Origin: Warburgia ugandensis
Lineage: Eukaryota > Streptophyta > Magnoliopsida > Canellales > Canellaceae
NCBI GenBank assembly: GCA_035236585.1
Contig: CP141132.1
Coordinates: 53,199,880 to 53,263,879 of the forward strand
Reading direction: 5' to 3'
DNA: 64,000 nt
In this document: positions 25,949 to 39,013 of the stretch, one piece after another
How the letters are laid out: each line of letters opens with the position of its first letter
Position numbering within the stretch: position 1 is the first letter of the stretch
Notes under the pieces: model-generated
Databases searched by the model: none
Told to the model about the DNA's origin: nothing
What the model saw: only the letters and a program-made list of their open reading frames with translations
Made by a program: the position numbers and the translations under genes

Positions 25949-27020
25949 TGACGATGCCACCTAAGAGAACAACTAGTAGGGAGGCTTAAAGAACTACTAA
26001 TTCCAATATGGAGAATACTGCACAAGGGAATCAAGTAGCAGAAATAGTAACACGAGCGCTGTAGGGTATTCTTCTCATATATAGCACACTCAATCGCCAT
26101 TATAGCCTGTAGTAGCACAAAATATCCTAGTTCAAGCTCAACCTAGAGTAAGGCCTAACACACCAGTGCAGAGATAGGACACTCCAACACTGGTATAGGA
26201 TCACTTTTCACTTATACCGAGTGGAGTAGTAGGAAGTTCCAAAGGAGCAAATAATAAAGTATAAAATATGGTGGAGAGATTCCAGAAGATGGTCCCAACC
26301 TCTACAGGAAAATATTGAAGAATGGATATTTGAAGTAGAGAAAACTTTTGAAGTAGTACAAACCCCTGAGGAAGTGAAAGTTAAGATTTTCACTTACATA
26401 ATGAAACAAGAAGCAGCATTTTGGTAGCAATCAACAAAAAGGACCTATTTTTTGAATCATGGAGATGTTACCTGGGAAAAATTCAAGGAAGTATTTAATA
26501 ATAAATATTTTCCTCTTCACATACAATCAATAAAGGAGAAAGAATTCTTGAATCTACAGCAAGGGAACCTCTCTGTGTTAGAATATGAGAACAAGTTTTT
26601 TCAACTGAAAAGATTTGCACCTAATATTTGTGCAATAGATAGACAAACAACTAATTGATTTTGGAAGGTTTAAACCTTGAACTAAGGACTAATGTTTTGG
26701 GTACAAAACCCACAACATTAGCAGAATGCATGGAGATGGCTTCTAAATTTGAAGAAGATTATAAGAAAAATCAGAACATGAAATAAGGAGAAATGGGATG
26801 CTACAATCCAAGGCCTTTTAAGAAGGGGAAATGACTCATGACAACATATAGACCACAAAGATATCAATGAAACCATACAACAAGATAGAACTAGAGACCA
26901 TGTCCTAGATGTAAAAGATTTCACCTGAGGAATATATGTTACAATCAAGGGCAATAACAACAAAGACCTATTAAATGTTATAATTGTGGTGAACTTGGAC
27001 ACATTGCCAATACATGCCCT
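25949..27020 (+). pseudogene. G1 gag fossil
   Basis: Remains of the Gag coat protein. A start MPPKRTT lies at 25949. A retrotransposon gag core is readable near 26452-26650 (VTWEKFKEVFNNKYFP, then EKEFLNLQQGNLSVLEYENK). It ends in a CCHC zinc knuckle, CYNCGELGHIANTC, at 26976-27017. It is broken and not expressed as a whole. Confidence 0.8.
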
Positions 27021-27120
27021 AAACAACTTGTAGTAAGAGAAGTCAGACCTGAGAATATTCCTCATCATCAAGGAAGAGCATTTGCTATCATGGATAGTCA
27101 AGCACAAAGTTCTAATTTAG

Positions 27121-27660
27121 TGATAGAAGGTACACTACTCATTTCTGATAGTCATGCAAAAGTACTATTTGACTCAGGATCTACACATTCCTTTATTTCC
27201 TATACATTTGCAACAAGTATAAATTTATCGGTGTAAAACTTAGAATTTAGACTAGATGTGATAACCTCAGTTAATAAGTTAGTTATAGCACATGAGTTTC
27301 TTCAGGAAGTGCTTATCGAAGTATTCGCGAAAAGAATGGATATTGATCTTATCATACTTGACATGATAGACTTTGACATCATCCTAGAATGGATTGGTTA
27401 GCAAAATATTTGGTAGTTACAGACTGCCACAAAAAGAAATCACATTTAGTATACTTGGTGAGGAAGTCATTGTCTTGTATGGGAAACAAGACAACATAGG
27501 CACATGTATCATCCCCACTGTGAAGGCGGCCAAACACATCTCTAATGGCTACCAAGCATTTTTGGCAAATGTGGTTGCTGAGAATATTGAACAACCTAAG
27601 ATTGAGGAAATAGAAGTAGTCAAAGAGTTTCAAGATGTTTTTCTAGAGGAACTTCCAAGG
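27121..27660 (+). pseudogene. G1 protease fossil
   Basis: An aspartic protease region with the active-site motif LFDSGSTHSFIS near 27165-27200, followed by a block leading towards the reverse transcriptase ([13 protein letters not shown] at about 27605-27645). It belongs to the G1 pol region. Confidence 0.75.
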
Positions 27661-27789
27661 TTACCACTAAATTATTACCAGGCACAACTCCAATCTCTAA
27701 AGCACCTTATAGGATGGCCCTGGCTGAATTGAAAGAATTGAAGAGTCAATTACAAGAATTGTTGGACAAAGGGTTTTATCTAGCTGAGT

Positions 27790-30700
27790 AGTTCACCTTG
27801 GGAAGCACTAGTCCTTTTTGTAAAGAAGAAAGATGGATTGATACAATTATGCATTGATTACAGAATGCTGAATAATATTATTATGAAGAATAAGTACCCT
27901 ATACTATGCATTGATGATCTCTTTGATCAACTTCAATCCATTAAAGTCTTTTCCAAAATTGACCTTAGATCACACTATCATCAGCTGTGAATTAAAGATG
28001 AGGATATATCAAAGACAACATTTAGAACTACTTGTGGACACTATGAATTTTTAATCATGCCATTCTATCTAACAAATGCACTTGCAATGTTAAGGGATTT
28101 GATGAATAGAATATTTCGAGCCTTCTTAGATAAATTTGTGATTGTCTTCATTGATGATATATTGATTTACTTTTTTAGTATCAAAGAACACCAAGAACAC
28201 TTACAAATTGTGCTAAACACTCTTAGGAACCATAAACTGTTTGCCAAATTTAGTAAGTGTGACTTGTTGTTGTTTTAATGAAACTCGCAAGTGCCCGAAT
28301 CAATGTAGTATTCTCACAGAAGAGAGGTTCTTGAGGAGTAAACTATTGTGATACTAGTGGTTCCTACTTTAAATTATCCAACCTAGCCAAAATTGAAGTG
28401 ATTTTTTTTTTCTAAACTAAAAATGGAAATTAGAACATGAAATTCGAAACTAAGTAAAAACAAAAAAATGGAAACTAAACAAAAACAAGAAACATGCTAA
28501 ATGGAAACTTTCTTAAAACATGCACTTTCTAAAATTAAAACTTTTCTAAATTAAAAAATTCTAATTTTATAACTTTCCTAATTAATAAATTTCCTAAAAT
28601 GCAATTTATAAACTTTCCTAAGCTACCTTTCCTAACATGAAATTAACAACTAATCTAATGGAAACTTGCTTTAACAAACTACTTTCCTAATTCTATAAAA
28701 CTAAGAAAAGTAAGCAACCACATCAACTATTTTAACAAATATGACCAATTTGATTACTTTCCATTTAACTAAGATGCAAACTATTGGAATCTAATCTACA
28801 GCTAAACAAGAGAAATCAAGGAAGATTTTCCACTAACAAACAATGAAAGGAAGACTACCCAAGCATCATGCATGTAACCATGGAATTGTATGCATGATTC
28901 ATTGAATATAAGTGGATCAAAGCAACTCTATATGAAAAAATAAGCATGCAATTCTACTTCTTACATTAACTAAGCTATCTAAGAATCAAATTGGGCTCTT
29001 GAAAGGTCAAGGGAACAAGAATGTATAGTGGTGGAAATTGACATACACCATTCATGCAAGAAATTCCGGAAGTAATGTGATTGAAACATTCAATGACTAT
29101 AACATGTAAAACATGGAATCAATCATTTCTAGTGCATTCAAAAATTCAAGAACAAAGTTGACTTACTGCTGGCACTAACATGAATTAAAAATTTCACTAA
29201 TTTCATTGAATCACATCCAAAAAGTCATCAGCATAACATTCCATACATGTAATCCAAATCTAAACCTTAAATGCTATTACAATGATGTTCACTTAATCTT
29301 AATCACTCAATTACAAGCCAAACTCTTCTTCAATTGTTCTAACATTCACTCATGATCAAGTATACTTGAAATCAAAGGAAAATCCCATTCAAAACTAAAG
29401 CAACAATCAATGGAATTTAAGCAACCAAATATGGAAATTCAAGAGGGTAAAAATAGAAATAAGATTCAATGGAAACTAAGGAACAAAACTAGATTCAAGA
29501 CGACTTCCCTTGGCTGTCACTCTAGGGAAAACCAGACTTGAATCTTAGTTTAAAATCAAGGAAAACTAAAGGAAAACAAAGCAAAAGATGGCATGAATAA
29601 CACTAAGATCAAGGAAGAGAGGAGGGGGAATGAACCAACCATGGAAGGAGAAGCAAATGGCCTAAAATCGGGTATGGAATATCTTGAAGAAGTGCCTCCT
29701 ACCTTAGGAAAATAGTAACTTCACATAAACAACAAAAATCCAAAGTCAAAGAGAGCAACTTGATGTACTACAAAGAGGACGTCTTCTTCCTAATGGGGGA
29801 GGCATCCTTTTCCTTTTGTAAGAATCCTACTTTTGCTTAAGTTTGCCTGGGTTTTTTTTATAAAACTTCTCCTATTTTTTCTAGGGTACCTAATATTAAT
29901 GAGTGGTGGGGATTAAATAAGATCAAATTGAAGGGATAGGATGGGGCAAAGAGTGTAGACCTCAATTAGGAAGTGGGTGGAGGAGGGTAGACTTAAGGAA
30001 GGGCAGTTAGGTGGGAGACGCCACCTTTTTAAGAAGGGACATCTGCCCCCTTCCTAAAGTCATTGAAATCCTATCTTTTAGGAAAGTAGGTGGGAGGTGT
30101 TAGGTGGAGACACTTGGTTGGTTAGGAAGTTTCCTAATAGGTGGAAAGAGTGAGAGTTTTGGAAATTCATAGTGAATCTTGAGGGTGAGGTGGAAATTAG
30201 GAAAAAAGTGGGAAATAGTGAGAAAAACTCTAAAAATTGGTTGCTCTTATCCCATTTGTCCTCATTCCCTCTTATTTTAATATATTTTCCCTTAATTATC
30301 TTCAAAATAACTCATGGATAACTCTCTTGAATCTCCTTCACTCCTAGCCTTCCATTAAACTTAGTTTGATGGCTTAGATAGCTAGCTTTGGAGGCTTTAT
30401 TGGCTAAGTTCATGGCTGGCTTAAGAAGCTTCTTGGGTTTGTTTTCTTGGCTTCAACCATTGGCTTGAGTGGCTTGTATGGATTTTCTTTAATTCCTTAG
30501 CTTGCCACCATCTTTTATGGCTTATATGGCTAAGGTGGTGTAAGTGGCTTCCATGCAAAGGTGGTGAATACATGACTTACTTCATGGACCTGCTTTGGCC
30601 ATATTTAGCTCCTTTAATCACATCCATTACTAGCACATAAGATGATCTTACTCTTGATCTCATATTGGATTGATGATTTTGAGGTTTTGACCTGATCTTT

Positions 30701-31210
30701 TGATCTTGATCTTCAATTTCATCCCAATCGATCTCAGCCGTTGGATCAACATCTTAATTCCTACAAAAAGTAAAAAATCCTAATTAAATCCTAGAAAAAC
30801 ATGATTAATTGCATACTTAACTTGGACTAGCTTCTGGACCTACAAAATAACAAAATTTTTCTTCGTTAGGTAAAAAATGCATGTGTTATGAATTTTGGTC
30901 TAAAAACCATAATTTAATGTTATAAGTTGTAACATATGGGTCCTAATTTGGTGGTTTTTATGCAAAATTAAACTCTTATTATGAATTTTTCCTAGAGAAA
31001 GTTAATTTCTTGGGTCATGTAATTCTAAGGATGGTGTTGAGGTGGACCCAACAAAAGTGGAGGCAATAATGAATTCGGAAAGACCTAAGACAGTTACAGA
31101 GATTCATAGCTTTCTCGGTCTGGCAGGATATTGTCGTAGGTTCATTGAAGGGTTTTCTTGTATAGCCCTACCTTTACATGCATTGACTAGAAAAGGGTGT
31201 ACAATTTAAT
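27790..31210 (+). pseudogene. G1 reverse transcriptase fossil, split by U_B
   Basis: RT blocks in order are [16 protein letters not shown] (about 27820-27875), [11 protein letters not shown] (27955-27990), [17 protein letters not shown] (28015-28065) and [13 protein letters not shown] with the catalytic DD near 28133-28172. [16 protein letters not shown] follows up to the U_B insertion. Recognisable RT continues after 30985 (VNFLGHV near 31000, then a Leu-rich block SFLGLAGYCRRFI near 31105). The domain belongs to a dead element. Confidence 0.82.
28283..30980 (+). mobile_element. U_B: full-length U repeat inside the G1 reverse transcriptase
   Basis: A 2698-bp noncoding insertion flanked by ATGAA on both sides (28278-28282 and 30981-30985). 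The head is ACTCGCAAGTGCCCGAATCA with ATGTAGTATTCTCACAG. The tail is GCAAAATTAAACTCTTATT. Inside it follows U_C block for block: an A-rich first third, GGCTGTCACT at 29511, a TTATCCCATTTG segment near 30248, and GATCTCAGCCGTTGGATC near 30731. There are no ORFs of note. It inserted after G1, whereas U_C was there before G1, so the family moved more than once. Confidence 0.75.
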
Positions 31211-31279
31211 TAGACTGTGGAATGTGATACCAATTTCCACGAATTGAAAAAGAGTTTGACTATGACACTAGTTTTGACT

Positions 31280-31660
31280 CTTCCTTTAGGGAGTGGAGGT
31301 TATGAGATTTACTGTTATGCTTCAAGAAAAATCTTAGGAAGTGTACTAATGCAACATGGAAAAGACATTGCTTATGCTTCATGACAATTAAAGAAGCAGG
31401 AAATGAATTACCTAGTGCATGACCTACAACTTGTAGCAGTAGTATTTGCTTTAAAAATTTGGCGACATTACCTGTATGGTGAAAAATTTAATATCTTCAA
31501 TGATCACAAAAGCCTTAAGTATATTTTCACACAAGCTAACCTGAATATGAGACAATGTACATGGATGGAGTATATCAAAGACTACAATTTCATCATCTAA
31601 TATCATCCTTGGAAGGCAAATGCAGTTGCTGATGCATAAAGTAGAAAGTCAAGAGCAGTG
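31280..31660 (+). pseudogene. G1 RNase H fossil
   Basis: Blocks include [20 protein letters not shown] (from about 31406) and [20 protein letters not shown] (about 31473-31530), like the chromovirus RNase H ELA.V.ALK.WRHYL...F...TDH.SLKY. It removed the RNA strand of the RNA-DNA hybrid during replication. Confidence 0.82.
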
Positions 31661-31819
31661 CTTGCCAACATCACCATCAAATTAGCCTTTGTAGATCGAA
31701 TAATAAAGGCTCAAGAGGAGGATATAATGACTCAAGAATTGTGCAAAAATAATGGTTTTGCAAAGATATAGATGGAAGTGTTTGTTTCCAAAGTAGATTA
31801 GTGGTTCCATCAAGTGTAG

Positions 31820-32880
31820 ACTTGAGGAAAGAATTATTACAAGAAGCCCATCAGTCAATATTTTCTATTCACCTTGGAGGTACAAAAATGTACTAAGACT
31901 TGAAAAAGAACTTTTGATGGGAAGGAATGAAAAGAGATATAGGTGAATCTATAGCAAAATGCTTGACTTGTCAATAAGTAAAAGTTTAGCATCAAAGACG
32001 TGCAGAATGTTACAAACACTGGAAATTTTTGAGTGGAAATGGGACCATATCATTACGGACTTTGTGGAAGGTTTACTTAAGACACATGATGACCGTGACA
32101 TGATTTGGGTAATAGTAGATAGATTGACTAAGCCAACACATTTTTTTCCAATTAAACAAAATCAATCAATCGATAGTTTAGCCAAACTATACATGAAGGA
32201 AATTGTAAGTCTTCATGAAGTTCCACTATCCATCATCTCAGATAGAGATGGAGGATTTACTTCCACATGTTGGAAGAGCGCACAACAAGCATTGGGTACA
32301 TCACTTAGATTTAATATAGCATTTCACCCTAGATAGATGATCAGTCAGAAAGAACCATTCAAACCTTAGAAGATATGTTAAGGGCATGTGCATTAGATTG
32401 GAAAGGAAATTGGGATGAACATCTTCCACTAGTTGAATTTACATACAACAACAGTTTTCATGCAAGCATTAGTATGGAATCATATGAGGCATTATATGGG
32501 TGACCTTGTCGATCAAGGACTTGTTGGAGTAAGGTTAGAGAAAGAAGGCTGATGAAGTCAAAACTCATCGAATAGTGTGCAAAAAAGTTCAAATGAATTA
32601 AGAAGAGGTTGCTAACAGTCACATTCATTAAAAGCGTTATGCAAATAAAAGGTGCAGAAACTTAGAGTTTGAGTTGGGGATCATGTATTCTTAAATGTCT
32701 CACCAGTCAAAGGAATTATGAGGTTTGGAACAAAAGGAAAACTCAATCCTAGATTTATCAGTCCATTTGAAATATTAGAAAGGATTTGTTTATTAGCTTA
32801 CAAACTTGCCTAACCCCCACAACTAGCTAAAGTATATAATGTATTTCATGTCTCAATGTTACAGTAGTATATACTCGACT
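31820..32880 (+). pseudogene. G1 integrase fossil
   Basis: An N-terminal zinc-binding block (EAHQSIFSIHLGG then KCLTC near 31848-31970) is followed by the catalytic core at about 32030-32340. The core shows DFVEGLL, WVIVDRLTKPTHFFPI, IISDRDGGFTS and [10 protein letters not shown]-terminal part includes [16 protein letters not shown] near 32420-32465. This enzyme would join the DNA copy to the host chromosome. It is one part of a broken polyprotein. Confidence 0.82.
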
Positions 32881-32919
32881 CTACACATGTACTTCAAAAG
32901 ATTGAAACCGAATTTGACC

Positions 32920-33085
32920 TTCGAGGAAAAGGCAATACAAATTTTGGACCGGAAAAGAACAAAAGCTATGACCCAAAACAATTCCTTTAATTAAAGTCTT
33001 GCGGCAACATCACTCAGTGGAAGAGGGCAAATGGGAAACTAAAGATGAAATGAGGAAAACACACCCTACGTTGTTTGTATAGCAG
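32920..33085 (+). pseudogene. G1 C-terminal chromodomain-like segment
   Basis: Short blocks resemble the end of Tekay/Del polyproteins: an ILDRK block near 32940, then SLRQHHSVEEG-like and WETKDEMRKTHPT-like readings around 33000-33070. In chromoviruses this CR-type chromodomain sits at the integrase C-terminus and is thought to guide integration to heterochromatin. Seen only as fragments. Confidence 0.6.
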
Positions 33086-33117
33086 TAAGTATAGTATATT
33101 TCTAGGATGAAATTTTT

Positions 33118-33132
33118 GTAAGGGGTGAAGAA
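33118..33132 (+). other. G1 polypurine tract
   Basis: The purine-rich GTAAGGGGTGAAGAA ends exactly at the TG of the 3' LTR. It would prime plus-strand DNA synthesis. Confidence 0.75.
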
Positions 33133-35091
33133 TGTAATAACCCCAATTTTTGTAGATATATTTGATTTATTGGTTACATGAATTGATTTGTTGGTAAGAC
33201 AAATCTGGTGACATAGGTTGAGACCCACACCAAAGATGACTCAGATGGAAGATTTGAGCTGTCAAATGGAATTGTGGGACCCCAAAACCTTAGGATTTGA
33301 AAAAACAACAAGATTTCCATGCATCTTAGACGTTGATCTAGAAAGTGGGTGATTAGATTGTCTAGATCAAATTACCTAACCAATTTCTGGAGTTCCACAA
33401 CCAAGATGCATATGAGAATGCAGCATGGAGACGCACCTTCTTGGCACATCCTTGTGCATGCGCTACATGTGCAAAAGAGTCACAGAGCGACTGTGATGCC
33501 ATAGCATCCTAATCACTAAAATGCGCCCAGATGTTTTTTGGAGTCCAGGATGCATTAGAGCATTTTGGATCAAGCATTCTGCTCAAGGGCATCCTAGTGA
33601 CATCTTCTTGATGCATTTTTTATCCTGAATCAAATTTGGATCATTAAAAAAAAGTTCAAAATTTAAAAATTCAGTTAAAAAATCAATACAAATCCAAATT
33701 TAGATATAAAACATCCATTGGATTCATCTTGATAAGATGAATCTAATTGAATGATAAATTTAGATTGATCAAAAACAAAAAACCATGAAAATGTCTTAGA
33801 TTAGCTAGATCAAAGATGATAAGATTATTTGAATGATTGAATAAGTGATATAGTGAAAAGATAAGACTAATCAACTAGTCAGATCTTCCACACAAGTGAT
33901 AAAATATTATCTAGACCTTTAATTAAGATCAAAACCTTAAATCTAAGAATCAAGATGAGATTTGACTGTTAGATCAACACAGAAATTTTAGATATGTAAT
34001 AAGATCATTGAAAGTGTTACATCTAAGTATAAAAACATCCGACTTAGTTATAGATTAGAAAATTAGACATAATCAATGGCCAGATTTAGTCTAGTATGAA
34101 ATAATTGGGAAGTAAGGATGATAACAGTTTGAAAAATTCCATCATTAGTGCATGAGTACCCAATTAATAAGGATAATGATATTACTACAAATTTTATATG
34201 GATAGGAAAATACCTTGCTAGTATGATTATTATTTTCCATAGAGGCATAGAGGCTTGTGGATTTTGTTTTGGACAGGCATAGGCCTGGGGATACTATGCT
34301 ATGAGGTTGTGAGGGTTTGGCCACCCGCTCTTCAAAATTGATGATATGGACACCATGCCCATAGTGAGGTAAAATGTCGGATAGGGTAATTATGGGAAGG
34401 CCAGTCATTGTGAAGGTCCATCTCCCCATATAGACATGACATTGTGTATTTTTCCACCATTGTATCAGTGGAGTATATGGCAGTTATTGTGACACCTTAG
34501 GTTTTATCAACAATAAAATAACAATTTATAAAAATAGTTGGGATCCCTGTTTAAAAAAAACTTTGATTTTTAAAGTAACCAAAAACATAACTCGAATAAA
34601 AGCATTTATTTCAAAATCTAGGGGGTCATACAACCACAAAACCACAGATTTAATAGTGAAATGAAATACCATTTTTATAAAAAATTTGGCAGAGTCTCCT
34701 CTGTATTTTGGACCATTTTACATGACAAGTGCAATACAAAATAACCTGGTAAACATAAAATGAGACATGACATATAGGAGACTTAGTCTCCACACCCATC
34801 CACATAATCAAATACTATTTTCAATAAAATGTATACTCCAATAATAGATAAGAAAATCAAGTCATGACAAAATATCCAGGGTCTCTCCATACAGCCATCA
34901 CATCCAACATGAATTCATATCCTCATGCACAGGTCACATTGAAATTTATATTATAGTCCATAAACAATGACTAAAGCGAGGCCCTGAACAAACCTTATCA
35001 TCTTTGAAATGTCTTCAATACTTCACTGAGAACTGTAATCACTTTTGCTTGGTCGATCAACACGTCCACCTATTGCAACTCTTTATATATG

Positions 35092-35116
35092 AGGCATTGC
35101 AAATAAAGCAATGCCT
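35092..35116 (-). other. Stem-loop near the 3' end of LTR S1
   Basis: AGGCATTGC and GCAATGCCT form a perfect 9-bp stem around a 7-nt loop. It adjoins the conserved word AGCAAGCTATGCTTG. S4 and the G1 3' LTR have a different stem at the same place. Confidence 0.7.
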
Positions 35117-37160
35117 TAGCAAGCTATGCTTGTGTAGGTGATTACAATTAATTAAAACATGTGATAAATACTTTACAAGGAGTACCAATATCATGTTGAG
35201 TGTCAATCAAGTAGATCATTTATAAGGCAATTTAAATCATCGGCATCCATGCTAGATAACGCATAAAACTCATAAATCTGAATGAAACACTTAGGTTCAA
35301 AACATGCTTTTTGTCTGAGGCAAAGAAATATTAAAGCCAAACATCATGGCATGTGAAGTAGAATCAACACATGAATAAGCATATGTCAAAACAGATAAAA
35401 ACTTGTGTCCACAAAATAATATGAATGCATGTCATGATAAACAAGGCACAGTAAAAAAACAAGGCTTAAGAGTGTTCCACGACACTCAATCACTGGTAAT
35501 GAGTACTCATACCAAACCTTGGGTCCCTCCTGTGCAGCTCACATTAGCCCCTAGAGTCACTCATAGCCTAGTCCCGGCTTACCTTGGTTCACCCTACATA
35601 TAAATACCACATGAGCATACAGAATAATAGTATGGGTACTATGCTGCAATGGCAACCACACCAGGATCTAAACCACTGCCGCTCCTTATCGACACCAAAA
35701 CGGGAGACTTTTCATCCCCATGGGGGGGAATGGACCCATAGGGTGGACTACCCATGATACCACCACCTACGTACCTGGCCCTATACCACTCATGGGCGAT
35801 GTCTAATCATCATCATCACAAATTCAGAGGGTGGGTGGCTAACCTTACAATCCTCCTAGCATAGTACCCACCAGGTAGAAGCACTCGTCATAAAGCAACA
35901 AAACATTCTATAAATCATGAAAAACTCCCAAGTGAAATAGACCTCAATAGGTTGAATCAAAATACATGATAAAGTATAAACATCACATGTGAAAACGTGG
36001 ATAATCATATAATCAAATGTCATGCTATCAAAAGTGAAGTAATAAACATGTTTTAATAAATACAATAGGGCGTAAAACACATGCCTTAAGAATTTCAAGT
36101 GAGAATTCATGATCATGAAATCAAGGAAAAATCTTGAATGTAATCACCAACCTAGATTCTTAATCATACAACATTATATTTTTACATTTCATTACCTTGC
36201 ATTCAAGGCATACCAAGAATTCCCAACCATGGAATCTCAAGGCAGAGCCAGCCTTAATTGGCCAATAATTCAAATCATACTTAATCATGCCCACTCATTA
36301 CCATTTAGTCATCCTTTTTAATTATATCCTTTCATATTTTAGAACTACTAAGCTCAGATCACACCAATCTTAGGAAATTTATTATTTAAATAAACTAACC
36401 GGGCATTACTATATGGATATCATGCTTGATCATATCTAATTGAAATCAAATCACTCCATCAAATGATTAAGGTAGTAATCTTACCTTTAACAAGTCAATC
36501 TGAATAATATCTAGCTGTCTCCTAGGTTGGATCGTCCACGAATCGCTTCGACTATGCCTGATCACATCAAAGATCCTCACCTGATCACCCAGATCATATA
36601 AAAACTTAGTAATTCTAATTAATTAATCTAAATAAGAACTTTGAACAGTTTCAATAATCAAATTGGATCCAATTTCATACCTGGATCTTCAGTTGATCTC
36701 AACCGTTGATGATAATCAACTAAATCATCCATAAATACTTTAGATTCAAAATTCTTATATAGATCTATGATCTACATTTCATGAGGGTCACTACGGACTA
36801 CTTGGATTAGAAAAACGAAGTCAGATCATCACAGATCAGATGATTTGACCTCCGATCAAATGTTTGGTCAAATTGATGGTTGGATCCTCCTTGATCAAGA
36901 AATGGGAAGATGAGTATCATTTCCTGTGTTGCCATGATCGCGAGGGTACTCTCAAATCTCTAAGATTCCTCCTGGATTGGTCAGAATTGTGAGTCAAAGA
37001 TCAAGGGTTTATTGGGGCATACCAAGTCAACTGGGCGAGTCAACTCACCCTGACTCTCCAAGTGAAAGGGGAAAACAGGGGAGGAGGATGGTGACCGGCG
37101 GTGGGTTTTTTGTTTGGTCACCACCATAGCCTAACATAGGAAAAAACTGAGAGGGGAGAC

Positions 37161-39013
37161 TTTTTCACAAGTGCACGAGCTATTGTAGTATAGCTATGCA
37201 ATTACGGGTCGATCCCACAGGGACTTGCTTTAGAATTTTGGAGTTTTAAATAAAATTTAATTATTCAAAATTCAAATTTAATGGAAAAAATTTAAAAAAA
37301 TAAATTTAGACTTCATCTTTAGTTTGACAGTGAATTTTCAAAAGTCTAATTCTAGAAAGAACAGAAAAAAAAACAATAACACCCTAATTAAAACTAAAAC
37401 TAGAAAAATTAAGAAAATCTAATTCCTTAGCTTAAGTACTATTCAATTTCTTCACTTTAGGTTTCCAAAACTTTGATCAACCTCCATCACTATATTCAAC
37501 ATTCTTGGATTAGTTATCTGACGGAGGAATTTGTTAGATTCTTTAAATTGTTCAAGATCTAATCAATTTAAGGAATTTCATGATTAATGGCTTAGATCTA
37601 GTTTCATAATCCAAAATGAAGATTAGGAATAGTAATTACACTAGAAATGATCCTAAAAATATGCTAAAAAATTTAATTGAAATTCAGGATTAAAATAAAC
37701 AAGAAATTAAAGATTATCCATGGTTAAACAAGTACCGTTAATTGTTAAACAATTAGCACAAAACATGAATAACTCAGAACGAAATAACATAAAAGTGAAT
37801 AAGCACAGTATCATGACATGAAATGGAATTTGAATTAATCTTGCAAGGGAAATTTTGGAAAATTTCCCAAACTCCCCTTAAAACTCTCGTAAAACTAGAG
37901 GAGAGCGCCGGAGAAGATGACTTTGGTCAGAGAAAATGGGTTGCTAGCTAGGTTGTTGGAAAACCATGCCTTTTGTGAGGAGGGGCCGTCCCACTGGACT
38001 GGCTGTGCTGGGCAGCCTTGATCTGAACTAGGTGTCGTCTATCTTGAATGATGGGAATGGTGGAGATGCTTAGCTAGAGGGTGCTCTGGTTCTGGACATG
38101 CGACTAGTGGGCAAGTGGAGATCGGGAATAGGAGAAAGTAGAGGATTTGGGTGTGTGAGAAGGGAAAAAAATGACACCATGAGTATGCATGAGAAGATGG
38201 GTTGTCTGGCCACCATATGGAGCAGAGGAGCCTGGGCATCTTCGGTCTGTCTTGTGCAGTGCTGGGGTGTGGAAGTGGAGATAGCCCAGAAGTGGTGCAG
38301 TGAATGATAGGTGCAGGGAAAGTGGGATTGTCTAGTCCTGACAGAGGAGAGAAAAAAACGACGTGAAATAGAGAGGGTAAGAGGCAGAGAAGAGAAAGGG
38401 GACTGATGCAGTGAGAGACTAGGTAGATGTTTGAGAGGGTGCTGGGAAGTAGTAATGTGAAATAGCTATGGAAGATGCATTGAATGTAATTAGATAAATG
38501 GAGATAAAAAGAAAAGTATGACAAAAGAACTTAGGAAAGAAAGAAAAACTGAACAAAGAAGACCAAAGAAAACCCAACAACTCCAAGAACAACTTTACTC
38601 CTCCCCCATAAGGTTTCCTCTTTATAGTCTTTGCACTTCCTTATTTTTCTCCACCTCCTTCCTTGAAGAGGTAGAATCCTATTAGGAAACACCTCTTCCC
38701 TTAGGAAACCTCTTCCTTTAGGACTCTTGTCTTATTGATCTTCACTTATCTGAACATTGAGATTAAATCCGAGCCATCCAATTTCTTTTAGTTGATCTGC
38801 AAAATAAAAGACTAAATTAGAATCATCTAGATGGCACATTAGTCATTTAATAAGCTCTAATGATCATCTGACCATTGATTTAAAAAAATTAAAGTTTAAA
38901 TGGTCAATTTGAGCTAAATTAAAAATCAAGCTGAATTTTATACTTTTGAACGGTTAGATGATCTAATTGAATGCTAAACTAAGAGTCTTTTAGCCAAAAT
39001 TAAACACTTAATA
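37161..39013 (+). mobile_element. U_A: U repeat inside S1
   Basis: The head TTTTTCACAAGTGCACGAG with GGGTCGATCCCACAGGGA is the best preserved in the window. The tail is AAAATTAAACACTTAATA. It is flanked by GAGAC on both sides (37156-37160 and 39014-39018). At 1853 bp it is shorter than U_B and U_C. The minus-strand open frame at 38039-38524 (161 codons) falls in its middle; it is low in complexity with no recognisable domain, so it is not called a gene. Confidence 0.75.

Noticed and set aside
26718-27107. 129-codon minus-strand open frame
   Set aside because: It is antisense to the G1 gag and zinc-knuckle region, which has clear protein similarity on the plus strand.
31959-32336. 125-codon plus-strand open frame as a possible domesticated integrase
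   Set aside because: It is one fragment of the G1 integrase, flanked by other G1 pol remnants in the normal order; nothing suggests separate expression.
38039-38524. 161-codon minus-strand open frame, the longest in the window
   Set aside because: It lies inside noncoding repeat U_A, is low in complexity (Leu, Ser, Pro, His) and has no recognisable domain or counterpart in U_B or U_C.
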